DNA of 64,000 bases from Branchipolynoe longqiensis (GCA_030323885.1 CM059192.1:66914977-66978976); one strand, 5' to 3'. Shown: positions 43,463 through 55,149, counted from the stretch's first letter. Numbers and translations: made by a program. The notes: generated from the letters alone by a model not told the origin.

Positions 43463-43645
43463 CCCCCCCCCCCCCCCCCTCCCCCTCCTCCTCCCCACTC
43501 CTCCCCCTCCTCCCCACTCCTCCCCCTCCTCCCCACTCCTCCCCACTCCCTCCCCCCTCCCCCTCTCCCGTCCTCCTCCCCCTCCTCCTCCCCCTACTCC
43601 CTCCTCCCCCCCCCCCCCCGCCTCTCCTCCCCCCTTCACGTCACC
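43463..43645. repeat. CCCCTCCTCC polypyrimidine tract
   Basis: About 180 bp with only C, T and a few A or G, mostly CCTCCTCCCCACT words. It can form triplex or quadruplex DNA. The proline-rich and glycine-rich open frames through it are composition artefacts. Confidence 0.95.
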
Positions 43646-43660
43646 TTAAACTGTCCCCGA

Positions 43661-43972
43661 TCCGGGCGCGGTGGCCGAAGCGGTAGAGCACGAGCTCCGC
43701 ATGCTGAAGGTCAGGATTTCGGTTCCCTGTCGAATCAAACCAATGACTTATAAAATTGATACTTGTCGCTTCCTAGCCTGGCGCTCGGCATTAATAGGAT
43801 AGGTTAGCTCAGTGTCAGGATAATGTTACTGAGTGGTATATCGGGTCATGATTTCACAGTGGGGCAGCACTATAACGTCACCATGAGTGTGCACTGTCAC
43901 AAGTCTCTAAACGTCCTGATATGACCTTAGATGTTGCCAGGACATGAAACTCCAACAACCAACCAACCAACC
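43661..43972 (+). mobile_element. SINE, full length with internal deletion, subfamily A
   Basis: CGGGCGCGGTGGCCGAAGCG head. The body lacks GGGCAAGGACTGG. The tail is (CCAA)n. Confidence 0.9.
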
Positions 43973-43998
43973 CTATCCACATCCCTCCAACACTAACT

Positions 43999-44262
43999 CA
44001 GGCGGCCTGATCTCACAGTGGGGCAGCACTATAAAGTCACCATGAGTGAGCGCACACTCGCACAAGTCAGTACCTGTTCTGAAATGACCTTAGATGTTGC
44101 TAGGACGTAAAACAACAAACAACCAGGCCATGGTGCCAGCGGCATGGGCTCCCAGTGGGGCAGCACTATAAAGTCACCATCAGTGCGCGTGCACTGTCAC
44201 AAGTATGTACCCGTCCTGGTATCACCTAAGATGTTGCCAGGACGCAAAACTCCAACAAATAA
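43999..44262 (+). mobile_element. Two SINE 3' ends in tandem
   Basis: GGCGGCCTGATCTCACAG to AAAACAACAAACAACC (B tail) is followed at once by GGCCATGGTGCCAGCGGC to AAAACTCCAACAAAT (A tail). Three SINE tails in a row here suggest tail-directed insertion or recombination. Confidence 0.85.
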
Positions 44263-44334
44263 CGAACAGTGCGTGAAGTATTTCCGCCCGATGAGCCATT
44301 AGGAACCAGATATCCTGAAGCCGCAGCAACCCGA

Positions 44335-45595
44335 TCCAGGCCCACTTGCGAGCCCACTTAGGGAGCACACTTAGCGAGCACACTTAGCGAGCTCACTTAG
44401 TGAGCCACTTAGCGAGCCCACTTAGCGAGCCCACTTAGTGAGCCCACTTAGCGAGCACACTTAGTGAGCTCACTTAGCGAGCTCACTTAGTGATCCCACT
44501 TAGGGAGTCCACTTAGCGAGCCCACCTAGCGAGCCACTTAGCGAGCACACTTAGCGAGCCCACTTAGCGAGCTCACTTAGCGAGCCCCATTAGTGAGCAC
44601 ACTTAGCGAGCTCACTTAGCGAGCACACTTAGCGAGCACACTTAGCAAGCACACTTAGCGAGCCCACTTAGCGAGCACACTTAGCGAGCTCACTTAGCGA
44701 GCACACTTGGCGAGCCCACTTAGTGAGCACACTTAGCGAGCACACTTAGCGAGCCCACTTAGCGAGCACACTTAACGAGCCCACTTAGCGAGCACACTTA
44801 GCAAGCACACTTAGCGAGCACACTTAGCGAGCACACTTAGCGAGCACACTTAGCAAGCACACTTAGTGAGCCCACTTAGCGAGCACACTTAGCGAGCACA
44901 CTTAGCAAGCACACTTAGTGAGCCCACTTAGCGAGCACACTTAGTGAGCACACTTAGTGAGCACACTTAGCGAGCACACTTAGTGAGCACACTTAGCGAG
45001 CCCACTTAGTGAGCCCACCTAGGGAGCCCACCTAGGGAGCCCACCTAGGGAGCCCACCTAGGGAACCCACTTAGCGAACCCACTTAGTGAGCACACTTAG
45101 CGAGCCCACTTAGCGAACACACTTAGCGAGCACACTTAGCGAGCCCACTTAGCGAACACACTTAGCGAGCACACTTAGCGAGCTCACTTAGCAAGCACAC
45201 TTAGCAAGCTCACTTAGCAATCCCATTTAGCAAGCCCACCTAGTGAGCCCAGTTAATGAACCCACTTAGCGAGCCCACCTAGCATGCCCACCTAGCATGC
45301 CCACTTAGCAAACCCACTTAGCAAGCCAGGTAGCGAGCCCACTTAGCAAGCCCACTTAGACAACCCCACTTAGCAAGCCTACTTGGCAAGCCCACTTAGC
45401 AAGCCCACTTAACAAGCCCACTTAGCAAGCCCACTTAGCGAACCCATTTAGTGAGCTCACTTAGCGAGCCCATTTAGTGAGCCCACTTAGCGAGCCCGCT
45501 TAGCGAGCCTGCTTAGCGAGCCCACTTTGCGAGCCCACTTAGTGAGCCCACTTAGTGATCCCACTTAGCGAGCCCGCTTAGCGAGCCCACTTCCA
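44335..45595. repeat. 13-bp satellite, about 95 units
   Basis: Unit CACTTAGCGAGCC with variants CACTTAGCGAGCA, CACTTAGTGAGCC, CACTTAGCAAGCC and CACCTAGGGAGCC. Variants cluster: CCTAGGGAGCC near 45015-45062, AGCAAGCC near 45300-45440. This implies local block duplication. Confidence 0.95.
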
Positions 45596-45664
45596 CTAAT
45601 TCCAGGCCTCCCGTAGCAATGCAACACAAATGCAAACTTTATTCCGCGTTATTCCATTACCCCC

Positions 45665-46097
45665 CACCCGCCTCCCCCACCTCCACCCAGCCAGTCACAC
45701 CACGCTTGTGATCGCTTGCAATCACCGTGCGGCCACCTTGCGACCACATTGCTACCACCTTACGTCCACCTTGCCACCACCCCGCGATCACCTTGGACTG
45801 GGCACTGACCAGTTGCCGACCAGTCGCCGACCATTTTGGTCGCAAGGAGGTTGCAGCTGCTGCACCAAAGACATCCTTGCGACAAAAAAACATTTCCAGC
45901 ACTTCCGACCAGTCACCGAGCGGTCGCCTAGCACTCGGCGCCTCCCGTCTACTCTAAAAGCAACCGCCGGTGTCCGCCAAAGACTTTGGGAAGTTTGCAA
46001 ACGTTCATTGCTTTTGAATGACTCTTGAGGCATCAGCTGAATGACGTAGACCCTTCAAGCGACAGGACACAAAGGAGAGAACCGAGAGAACCACAGT
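45665..46097. mobile_element. Iterated-word element (GCGACC/GGTCGC family), incomplete
   Basis: The left edge is CCAGCCAGTCACACCACGC. The interior is GCGGCCACCTTGCGACC and GACCAGTCGCCGACC words with the central GGAGGTTGCAGCTGCTGCAC shared with E3. A matching right end is not found before E8 begins. Confidence 0.65.
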
Positions 46098-46100
46098 TTA

Positions 46101-46673
46101 TACCCCAGTCACACGAGAGGCAGCGTTCGCCGCCAACCTCCCTACGCCCAAAAGGACGCCAACCACCCAGCGTTCCATTCGATACATTGATTCAAATATG
46201 TTGTAAGCGCCATGTCGGCGCCATGTCGGCGCCATGTCGACACCATGTCGGCACCATGTCGGCGCCATGTCAGCGCCATGTCGCTGCCATGTCGGCGCCA
46301 TGTCGCTGCCAGGTCGGGGTCGACCACATGGTGACTGCAGCATCGCATGTGTTGGCACCAACCCAGGGCGGCGCCAGGGCGGCGCCAGGGCGGCGCCAGA
46401 GCAGCACCAGGGCGGTGCCAGGGTGGCACCAGGGCGGCGCCAGGGCGGTGCCAGGGCGCCAACCATTTTGAATGGCGCCGCCGGAACAGGACGTAAGGAG
46501 GTTGCACGTGCAGCAGCAGCAACCTCCTTGCGTCCAAAATTCTCTAAATGGACGCCGGGAGGTTGGCATCCTCGCGGCGACAGCACTCAATCAGGGCGTA
46601 AGGAGGACGCAAGGAGGACGTTTTGACGTCGCGAATCGATCGTTAGCGAACGCAGGCCTCGTGTGACTGGGGT
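46101..46673. mobile_element. TIR element E8 (GGCGCC-word family)
   Basis: TACCCCAGTCACACGAG is mirrored by CTCGTGTGACTGGGGT. Two internal arrays occur: GGCGCCATGTC (about 12-bp units, 46210-46315) and GGGCGGCGCCA (46364-46460). Each unit contains the palindrome GGCGCC. The centre has GGAGGTTGCACGTGCAGC, related to E3. Open frames in all six frames are repeat products. Confidence 0.85.
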
Positions 46674-46679
46674 TTGATA

Positions 46680-47046
46680 TACCAGTCATCCAAGTCACCG
46701 ACCGGTCCCCGACCGGTCACCGACCGGTCACCAGCCGATCACCCACCGGACGGTGATCACACACCAAAAATTGGGCCATGATCACTCACCGAGCAGTCGC
46801 CGACCATTATTTTTTGCTTTGGTCGCAAGGAGGTCGCAAGGGGGTCGCAAGAAGGTCGCCAGCTTTTTGCTTTTCGTTGCAAAGTAGTCACAAAGTGGTG
46901 GCAAAGTGGTGGCAAAGTGGTTATAAAGTGGTTATAAAGTGGTGGCAATGTGGTGGAAAAGTGGTTATAAAGTGGTGACAAAGTGGTGGCAAAGTGGTTA
47001 TAAAGTGGTTATAACGTGGTTATAAAGTGGTGGCAAAGTGGTGGCA
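46680..47046. mobile_element. Iterated-word element (GTCACCGACCGG / GTGGTGGCAAA), incomplete
   Basis: The left half repeats GTCACCGACCG. The middle has TTGGTCGCAAGGAGGTCGC. The right half is an array of GTGGTGGCAAA and GTGGTTATAAA 11-bp words. It is of the same build as E3 but with words expanded. Confidence 0.7.
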
Positions 47047-47105
47047 AATGAGGAAGACCAGTCATCTGCGACTGAAATTTCACCTGCTTAAACAACTAAT
47101 GTACC
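47047..47105. repeat. Short dispersed repeat, copy 2
   Basis: Matches 20-75 (GAAGACCAGTCATCTG, CTTAAACAACTAATGTAC). Confidence 0.6.
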
Positions 47106-47195
47106 AAAAAAAAATGAAAAAAAAGAATGCAAGCCATATTATAACGACAATGCCTGTCCCGTTTTCACGGCCACTCTGCCCCCGTACTGTATTAC

Positions 47196-47335
47196 ATCTA
47201 GGCGATGATGATGTAGGCCAAATGATGTCGGCCTAATGATGTAGGCCAAATGATGTGGGCCAAATGGTGTAGGCCAAATGATGTGGGCCAAATGGTGTAG
47301 GCCAAATGATGTGGGCCAAATGATGTAGGGCAAAA
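47196..47335. repeat. 14-bp minisatellite, about 10 units
   Basis: Unit AAATGATGTAGGCC with GGGCC and GGTGT variants alternating. Confidence 0.93.
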
Positions 47336-47397
47336 CGCTCTAAAACAAGAAATGATGTCAGGGACATTCGAATACATCAGTATTCTGGATTTATATT

Positions 47398-47475
47398 GTT
47401 TGTTTTGTTGGAGTTTTACGTCTTGGCAACATGTAGGGTCATATCCGGATGGACACCGACTTGTGACAGCGCATA
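47398..47475 (-). mobile_element. SINE, tail fragment
   Basis: GTTGGAGTTTTACGTCTTGG to CCGACTTGTGACAGCGCA. Confidence 0.8.
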
Positions 47476-47979
47476 CATCTGACTTAGATCGAATCTAGGT
47501 GAGCGTTTTGGTTTAGAAGATTTCACCCAACCCACCCACCCCTAGCACAACACGATTTTTGACAGAGGGCAAAATGGGTTAAATTCCATATCTTTAAATT
47601 GTATGAGGGTAGGACTCGGTACCTTCAAATTGTTGGGATAATTTGCTTAAAGGTTCTTCAAGGAGCCAGAGACAACCACACCGTCAGATCCCCCTCGACC
47701 CCGACCCTCTCCCCGCCCCAACACCCCCTCGGCATACCCTCAAATTATGTTCTGGTGGAAACCGTGCATAATGTCATACGCAGCTATTTGCATCCGTCAC
47801 TGACCGCCATAACTATCTACACACCTGCAACTACGATTGTGTTGCCATGGTGACGCATAGTTATGGCGGACCTGCTGCCTGACTCATCGCTGTTCACCCC
47901 GTGACCGACTCTCACCTGACGCCAAATGCAAACAGCCCCCTTCCACTAAGAGTTCACCAACTTAAAACAACGTGGTTTC
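47476..47979. other. No feature recognised
   Basis: C-rich near 47675-47735. No gene or repeat match. Confidence 0.5.
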
Positions 47980-48333
47980 TTAAAGTTGCATAGTCCGATG
48001 AAAACATCAAATTTTCAAAACCAAAACACTTATCTAGATTTGATTCTACACATTCAACTTAGATACTGGTGCACTTATTAAGCATTTGTTGCTGCATAGA
48101 AGCGCATAATAAGTTAATTAATAGAACCCATTACTACTGAAGTCTATGGTGTCAGAATTTTGGCGTGCTTGCCAAAATTATTTTGGCATGTTTTGACATC
48201 AAATATCTCCAAATTTAGCCATTTAAAATTAAAGTTACTTCAAATTAAAGTAAAGTAGATTATAACGATTAGCATAATATATTTATCTCAGAAAATAGCA
48301 CAAATTCAAAAGTATCGGATTATGCAACTTTAA
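47980..48333. mobile_element. MITE M1, full length (354 bp)
   Basis: TTAAAGTTGCATAGTCCGAT to ATCGGATTATGCAACTTTAA. One of the least eroded copies. Confidence 0.92.
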
Positions 48334-48573
48334 ACGGAAACAGCTCCCGAAACGTGATCACGTGACCATATTCCAAATACCCGTGGCGTCTGGATATCGA
48401 TGGAATGTGTCGAGATAATAGAGAATGTCCGTGCTAGCTACTTTTTTTAATTGGCGCGATTTTGAGTGCGATGAATTGTTTAGTGCAGTCAGGAAGGGTG
48501 AGGGTTTTGTTTGGATTTATTCTGACATTTATTTATTTGTCTGTTCCTAACTGGTTTCCAAGTTGCTCAATAA

Positions 48574-49526
48574 AGGGGCTGTCACATTAGGGTTTTTTGC
48601 GGGAGCATACGGCGGCGTAAGCACATTACGTCATATACGTCGGTATACGCCGCCATATGCTACGCATACGCTACGCATACGCTACGCATATGCTACGCAT
48701 ACACTATGCATACGCCGTCATACACCGTCATACGCCGATCCTCCAACAAGCCTGTTTCCTTGCTCAAAATTGTCAGCGTATGGCAGCGTATGGATCATAC
48801 GCTGCTCATACGCTAGGCATATGCTATGCATACGCCGGCATAGGTTACGCATAGGTTAGGGGTACGTCAGCATAGGTGGGGCATACGCTGGATTGACACC
48901 CGCCGGGTGTCTCTTGCGTACCCCCAACGTTCTGTAAAAGTGGTGTCACACTATGGCGTATGGCGTTAGCGTATGGATTTTCGACCCATACGCCATCATA
49001 CGCCATCATACGCTTCGCATACGCTATGCATATGCTATGCATATGCCAGCATACGCCGTCATACACCATCATACGCCGTCATACGCCGTCATACGCCATC
49101 ATATGCGCGTCAGTCCAAATTTGTTTTCAGCATGCTCAAAAATTGTTGGCGTATGGCGGCGTATGGCTCATACACTGCTCATACGCTGCTCATACGCTTG
49201 ACGTACGCTATGCGTACGCCAACATAGGTTACGCATAGGTTGGGCGTATGCTGAACTTGTCAATCACAACCGTCAAACCTCATCACAGTACGCTGCGCAT
49301 AGGTCGGGATACGCTTTGAATATGCCGCCATAGGCTAGGGATAGGTTAGGTATAGGTTAGGCATAGGTTAGGCATAGGTTAGGCGTACACTGGGCATACG
49401 CTTCAGATGCCGCTGGGACCTCGTGCATAGCGTATGCCGGCATATGACGGCGTATGATGGTGTATGGGTCGAAAACCGCATACGCCGGCATACGCTAATG
49501 CCATACGCCGTAATGTGACAGGGCCT
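48574..49526. mobile_element. TIR element E10 (CGCATACG-word family), double unit
   Basis: AGGGGCTGTCACATTAGGG at the left and CGTAATGTGACAGGGCCT at the right. A second internal start, AGTGGTGTCACACTATGGCG at about 48942, pairs better with the right end (both continue into GCGTATGGC and CGACCCATAC). The likely structure is a complete 585-bp unit plus a truncated sister at its left. The interior is nearly all CATACGC, ATACGCTACGC, CATAGGTTAGG and TATGGCGGCG words. Confidence 0.88.
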
Positions 49527-49624
49527 TTAGAACCCCTGGGTGTCCGACTATAGTTGTTTGTTTGTTGCAGTTTACGTCATGGTAACATCTATAGTCAGGG
49601 GTCAGGTCATATTTAACATAAATC

Positions 49625-50230
49625 TTTATCAGTTGTTATTATAATTATTATTATCATTATCATCGCCATCATTATCATTATCATCATCATCATCACCATC
49701 ACCATCACCGTTATCACCATCATTCTCAGATTCACCATTCTTATCTTCATCGTGATCATTATTATCACCACCACCATCATCGCCATCATCATCATCACAT
49801 TCACCATCACCATCATTATTGTTTTTGTTATTGTCATTATCTTCGCTACTGTTGTTGCTATCAACTGTTGTTTACTGTCTAGCGGCGAAAACAAGTCATT
49901 AGACTTAACCTGTATGGGCAGCATAAATACACCCATCACACACACACAAAATCATCGTTGTTATCATTCTCATTGTCATTGTTGTTGTTGTTATTATTAT
50001 CGTTAGTATTGTCATTATTGTTACCGTTATCTTTAGAACTGTTAGCTCTAGCGCTGTCGTTCTCCAAGGCCACTGTCACTTTCATTATCACTATCATTAT
50101 CACTATCATTATTATCATTGTTATTATTATTATTATTATTATTATAAGAGGAGAGGGGGCGTGTTGGGTGCTGCATGGAGCGAAGGTGTGTGTTATGGTC
50201 ACGGTGTTATTATTATTATTATTATTTAGT
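49625..50230. repeat. ATC/ATT-rich microsatellite
   Basis: Imperfect CATCATTATCATC words, changing to TTGTTATTATT. A single non-repetitive patch near 49860-49940 (GTCTAGCGGCGAAAACAAG) interrupts it. Confidence 0.93.
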
Positions 50231-50335
50231 TTTATGAAAAGAAAAACACAACAAACACAAAGAATCTAAGTCTGTGTGCAAGGGGCGTTTGTCAAGGGCG
50301 GGTGCTGCCTCCCAGAGGGACGTGTGTGCATGTCT

Positions 50336-52486
50336 GAATGTGTGTAGCTGTGTGTAACTGTGTGTAACTGTGTGTAGCTGAGTGTAACTGTGTGTAACTG
50401 TGTGTAACTGTGTGTAACTGTGTGTAACTGTGTGTAACTGTGTGTAACTGTGTGTAACTGTGCGTAACTGTGCGTAATGGTGTGTAACGGTGTGTAACCA
50501 TGTGTAACCATGTAGAACCATGTGTAACCATGTGTAACCGTGTGTAACTGTGTGTAACCATGTGTAACCGTGTGTAACCGTGTGTAACTGTGTGTAACTG
50601 TGTGTAACTGTGTCTAACTGTGTGTAACTGTGTGTAACTGTGTGTAAACGTGTTTAACTGTGTATAAGTGTGTGTGACTGTGTGTAATTGTGTGTAGCTG
50701 TGCATAGCTGTGTGTAACTGTGTGTAACCGTGTTTAACTGTGTGTAAGTGTGCATAGCTGTGTGTAACTGTGTGTAACTGTCGGTAACCTTGTTTAACTG
50801 GGTGTAAGTGTATGTGACTGTGTGTAACTGTGTGTAACTGGATATAACTGTGTGTAATTGTGTGTAACTGTGTTTAACCATGTGTAAGTGTGTGTGACTG
50901 TGTGTAACTGTGTGTGTAACTGTGTGTAACTGTGCGTAACTGTGTGTAACTGTGTGTAACTGTGCGTAACTGTGGGTAACTGTGTGTAACTGTGCATAAC
51001 TGTGCGTAACTGTGTGTAACTGTGTGGAACTGTGTGTAACTGTGTGTAACTGTGTGTAACTGTGTGTAACTGAGTGTAACTGTGTGTAACTGTGTGTAAC
51101 TGTGTGTAACTGTGTGTAACTGTGTGTAAGTGTGTGTAACTGTGTGTGTGACTGTGTGTAACTGTGTGTAAGTGTGTGTGACTGTGTGTAACTGTGTGTA
51201 AGTGTGTGTAACTGTGTGTGTGACTGTGTGTAACTGTGTGTAAGTGTGTGTGACTGTGTGTAACTGTGTGTAAGTGTGTGTAACTGTATGTGTAAGTGTG
51301 TGTAGCTGTGTGTAACTGTGTGGAACTGTGTGTAACTGTGTGTAACTGTGTGTAATTGTGTGTAACTGTGTGTGTAACTGTGTGTAACTGTGTGTAACTG
51401 TGTGTAAGTGTGTGTAACTGTGTGTGTGACTGTGTGTAACTGTGTGTAAGTGTGTGTAACTGTGTGTGTAAGTGTGTGTAACTGTGTGGAACTGTGTGGA
51501 ACTGTGTGTAAGTGTGTGTAACTGTGTGTGTAACTGTGTGTGTAACTGTGTGTAACTGTGTGTGTAACTGTGTGTAACTGTGTGAACTGGTGTACTGTTG
51601 TGAGTGTGTGTAACTGTGTGTAACTGTGTGTGAACTGTGTGTAACTGTGTGTAACTGTGTGTAACTGTGTGTAACTGTGTGTAAGTGTGTGTAACTGTGT
51701 GTGTGACTGTGTGTAACTGTGTGTAACTGTGTGTAACTGTGTGTAACTGTGTGTAACTGTGTGTGACTGTGTGTAACTGTGTGTAACTGTGTGTAACTGT
51801 GTGTAACTGTGTGTAAGTGTGTGTAACTGTGTGTGTGGGACTGTGTGTAACTGTGTGTAAGTGTGTGTAACTGTGTGTAACTGTGTGAAGTGTGTGTAAC
51901 TGTGTGTGTAACTGTGTGTAACTGTGTGTAACTGTGTGTAACTGTGTGTAACTGTGTGTAAGTGTGTGTAACTGTGTGTGTGACTGTGTGTAACTGTGTG
52001 TAACTGTGTGTGACTGTGTGTAACTGTGTGTAACTGTGTGTAACTGTGTGTGTAAGTGTGTGTAACTGTGTGTAACTGTGTGTAACTGTGTGTAACTGTG
52101 TGTAACTGTGTGTAACTGTGTGTAACTGTGTGTGTAACTGTGTGTAACTGTGTGTAACTGTGTGTAACTGTGTGTAACTGTGTGTAACTGTGTGTAAGTG
52201 TGTGTGACTGTGTGTAACTGTGTGTAAGTGTGTGTAACTGTGTGTGTAAGTGTCTGTAACTGTGTGTAACTGTGTGGAACTGTGTGTAACTGTGTGTAAG
52301 TGTGTGTAACTGTGTTTAACTGTTTGTAACTGTGTGTAACTGTGTGTAAGTGTGTGTAACTGTGTGTGTAAGTGTGTGTAACTGTGTGTAAGTGTGTGAC
52401 TGTGTGTAACCATGTGTAACCATGTGTAACTCTGTGTAAGTGTGTGTAACTGTGTGTAAGTGTGTGTGACTGTGTGTATGTATGGG
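50336..52486. repeat. 10-bp satellite (TGTGTAACTG)n, 2.15 kb
   Basis: About 200 units. TGTGTGTAAGTG and TGTGTGTGACTG variants recur together in blocks from about 51120 to 52470, giving a higher-order pattern. The left part (50336-51000) is simpler. Three units equal 30 bases, so an open minus-strand frame of 569 codons runs through it, made of SYTQLHTVTH repeats. It is not a gene. Confidence 0.96.
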
Positions 52487-52749
52487 TGGAGGGGGGGGGG
52501 CACCTATATTTAGGCTAATTTGTGCACCTGCTTGACTTTGCTTCGTACTGATGGTTGTTTTATTTGTAGGTGATCTGATTAGGCAACCATTTTAAGGCGA
52601 TCAACTGATTAATAATCAATGTTCTTTTCAAAATGTAGAACATGTAGTACTTTAAGCAAGTATTAGTCTTCTAAGCTTCTATTCGTGATTATCTGCCAAT
52701 TTCACATCGCTACCCGATGTCGTCACTATATTTGTTATTTAATTATGTG

Positions 52750-52750
<1 letters not shown>
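52487..52750. other. No feature recognised
   Basis: AT-rich, single-copy-looking. Confidence 0.5.

Positions 52751-52751
<1 letters not shown>

Positions 52752-52826
<75 letters not shown>
52752..52826. repeat. (TA)n microsatellite
   Basis: Two TA runs separated by GTG, cruciform-prone. Confidence 0.96.
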
Positions 52827-52830
<4 letters not shown>

Positions 52831-52850
52831 GTGAAACCCCATTATAACGG

Positions 52851-53195
52851 ACCAGACGGGATGGGAATGTCCAAATGAGTCGAACGTCCGTCTCCCGTTT
52901 TGGTAGATCGTGGGATTCGGATCCTGTTTGAGTCAAACCAATGACTTAAAAATTGATACTTGTCGCTTTCTAGCCAGGCGCTCTGCATTATTAGGATAGA
53001 GTAAGGACTGGCTGGCTTAGTGACAGGATAATGTGACTGAGTGGGATATCAGGTCATGGTGCCGGCAGCCTGGTTTCCCAGTGGGGCAGCACTATAATGT
53101 CACCATGAGTGCGCACTGTCACAAGTCGGTACCCGTGCTGATATGACCTTAGATGCTGCTACAACATAAAACAACATCAAACATACAACAAACAA
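52851..53195 (+). mobile_element. SINE, full length, subfamily B
   Basis: ACCAGACGGGATGG head, with a small insertion (GAATGTCC) in the head, and tail AAAACAACATCAAAC. Confidence 0.9.
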
Positions 53196-53745
53196 ACTCT
53201 AGCCAGGCGCTCGGCATTATTAGGATAGGGCAAGGACTGGTTATCTCAGTGTCAGGATAATGTGACTGAGTGGGATATCAAATGGCTAAATGAGTTGAGC
53301 ATCCATCTCCCGCTTTGATAGGTCATGGAATTCCAACTCTTAGGTTCGAACCCTGGCCGAGTCAAACCAATCACTTTGATACTTGTCGCTAACCAGCCTG
53401 GCAGATAGGATAGAACAAGGACTGGCCTATGCTGCCGACACAGCACTAAGAAACCTCCAATCAATCAAACCAATCAATCAGGTTAGCACAGGATAATGTG
53501 ACTGTGTGGGATATCGCATCAAGGTGCTGGCAGCCTGGTTTCTCAGTGCAGCAGCACTATGAAATCGCCATGAGTGCGCACTGTCACAAATTGGTACCCA
53601 TCGTGATATGACTTTAGATGTTGATAGGACATTAAACAACAACAAACAAACCAAAGAACAAACAGAGTGTCTGCTGTGACAAGTCTTTACCCATCTTGAT
53701 ATAACCTCAGTTTGTACTAGGACGCTAAACCACAACCAACCAACA
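53196..53745 (+). mobile_element. Scrambled SINE fragments
   Basis: In order: a body piece (TAGCCAGGCGCTCGGC to GAGTGGGATATCA), a B head (GGCTAAATGAGTTGAGC), a body start, then a 3' half (GGATAATGTGACTGTGTGG to AAACAACAACAAACAAACC) and a second short tail (TGATATAACCTCAG). At least three insertions or recombination joints. Confidence 0.8.
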
Positions 53746-54004
53746 GACTAAATAATCACCCATAATAGCATGACTAACATCCCTGCTAAACCCACACAAT
53801 CCGCATGCATACTTCATGCCACATAACCGGGGTGACACTATATTTACAGAGCCTAGATATGACCATTATATCGAGGTGTTCCTTGCAGACGCCTGTAATG
53901 CACACCAATACGCACGCTTTGTCTGCGCGGAGAAGTCCGGAAATTCAACTCGTGAAGGAAGTGGACTACAATTACTAACAGATAACCAACACTTCCCAAC
54001 AGAG
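53746..54004. other. No feature recognised
   Basis: Short, single-copy-looking. A 71-codon open frame without known domain. Confidence 0.45.
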
Positions 54005-54330
54005 TACCGGGCATGGTGGTCGAATCGGTAGAGCGCAGGCCTCCCATGCGAGAGATCGGGAGTTCAATTTCCGGTTGCGTCAATCCAATGATTTACAAAA
54101 TTGATACTTGTCACTTCCTCGCTTGGCATTAATAGGATAGGGCAAGGACTGATCAGCTCAGTGCCAGGATAATGTGACTGGGTGGGATATCGGGTCATGG
54201 TGCTGGCGGTCTGATTTCACAATGGGGCAGAACTGTAAAGTTGCCTTGAGTACACACTGTCACAAGTCAGAACCCATCCTGAGATGGTCTTGAATGTTGC
54301 CAGGATGTAAAACGCCAACAACCAATCAAT
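54005..54330 (+). mobile_element. SINE, full length, subfamily A
   Basis: ACCGGGCATGGTGGTCGAATC head to AAAACGCCAACAACCAATC tail. Confidence 0.9.
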
Positions 54331-54356
54331 CCCAACAAAGTCAAATATGGCCTGAC

Positions 54357-54552
54357 ACCATCATCATCATCATCATGCTGTCAGTCGTGATGCGACAAAG
54401 ACTGCTTTCATTACTTGACTGCCGCTCTCCATTTAGCTCTCTGCTGTGAGAGTTGCGTCCATGAGTCGGTCTTAATGTCTCTCAGCTTCAGGTTTCTCTT
54501 GATGGTATCCTTGAACCCGTGACGAGGGCACCCTCTCTTTCTGTAGCCAGAA
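54357..54552 (-). pseudogene. LINE (non-LTR retrotransposon) 3' end
   Basis: On the minus strand an open stretch of about 44 codons with FKDTIKRNLKLRDI and QQRAKWRAAVK ends in TAA. This is the pattern of the C-terminal tail of many animal LINE reverse transcriptases. A short 3' UTR and an (ATG)n tail follow, as expected for a LINE 3' end. The rest of the LINE is truncated, which is typical of incomplete reverse transcription. Confidence 0.72.
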
Positions 54553-54711
54553 GACAGTTGAGATTAGAATCATCGCTCCTAATATTAATAAGAAACCATG
54601 ACCACATTTGAATTGGTATGCATATATTTTAAAAGGAGCTACTGTTGCATAATTACAACAAAGTTGACGATCTTAATATTATAATATTGCTGTTTTATAT
54701 GTTTATATATA
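54553..54711. other. No feature recognised
   Basis: AT-rich. Its start (ATCGCTCCTAATATTAATAAG) resembles 55639-55660. Confidence 0.45.
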
Positions 54712-55115
54712 TCATCATCATGCTGTCGGTCGCGATGCGACAAAGACTGCTTTCATTACTTGACTGCCGCTCTCCATTTAGCTCTCTTCATGAAAGCTGC
54801 CTGCAAAAGTGTTGAAAGTGCTGCTGGCTTTTGCAAGTTACCGGCGGCACTCTCTCGGGGAGCAAATAGAGGTTTCACACCGGCAAGAACATGTCAAGAC
54901 AGGCGCAAAACTATTTGTCCCTGCAGTGGCTGGTCGGGAGATGTTGGGAGTTCCATACATCAACCGCCCTTAATGCTGCCACAGTGACATGGTTTTCTGT
55001 TTAGGGTTTGCTCCCTTAGCCTTCGGTTCTGTCAAGAACCTGTACCACAAGGCAGTGGTTTACAACTCTGCAGGGCAGGGGCGTCAAACTCCCTGAGGTT
55101 TTGCTATACCTGCAA
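54712..55115 (-). mobile_element. Composite repeat with LINE tail, copy 1
   Basis: The minus-strand 3' end is the same LINE tail (RAKWRAAVK then stop, UTR and (ATG)n). Beyond about 54787 it joins a different block with TGCCTGCAAAAGTG, TCTCTCGGGGAGCAAATAG, CCCTGCAGTGGCTGG and CCTTCGGTTCTGTCAAG. The same joined structure recurs at 63328-63720, so it was copied as a unit. Confidence 0.75.
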
Positions 55116-55149
55116 TACCTGCATACCTATATATACATATATCTAATCA

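Noticed and set aside
43364..43753. Proline-rich or glycine-rich protein
   Set aside because: Direct translation of a C/T-only tract.
44335..45595. CRISPR-like or centromeric array
   Set aside because: 13-bp unit without spacers. The size is far below known centromeric monomers and only 1.3 kb is present.
46098..46586. Overlapping long frames on both strands near 46.1-46.6 kb
   Set aside because: They follow GGCGCC-rich words of E8. All six frames are open in parts, a sign of composition and not of coding.
50794..52503. Open frame of 569 codons on the minus strand
   Set aside because: It is made only of SYTQLHTVTH repeats because three 10-bp units make 30 bases. Composition and period explain it fully.
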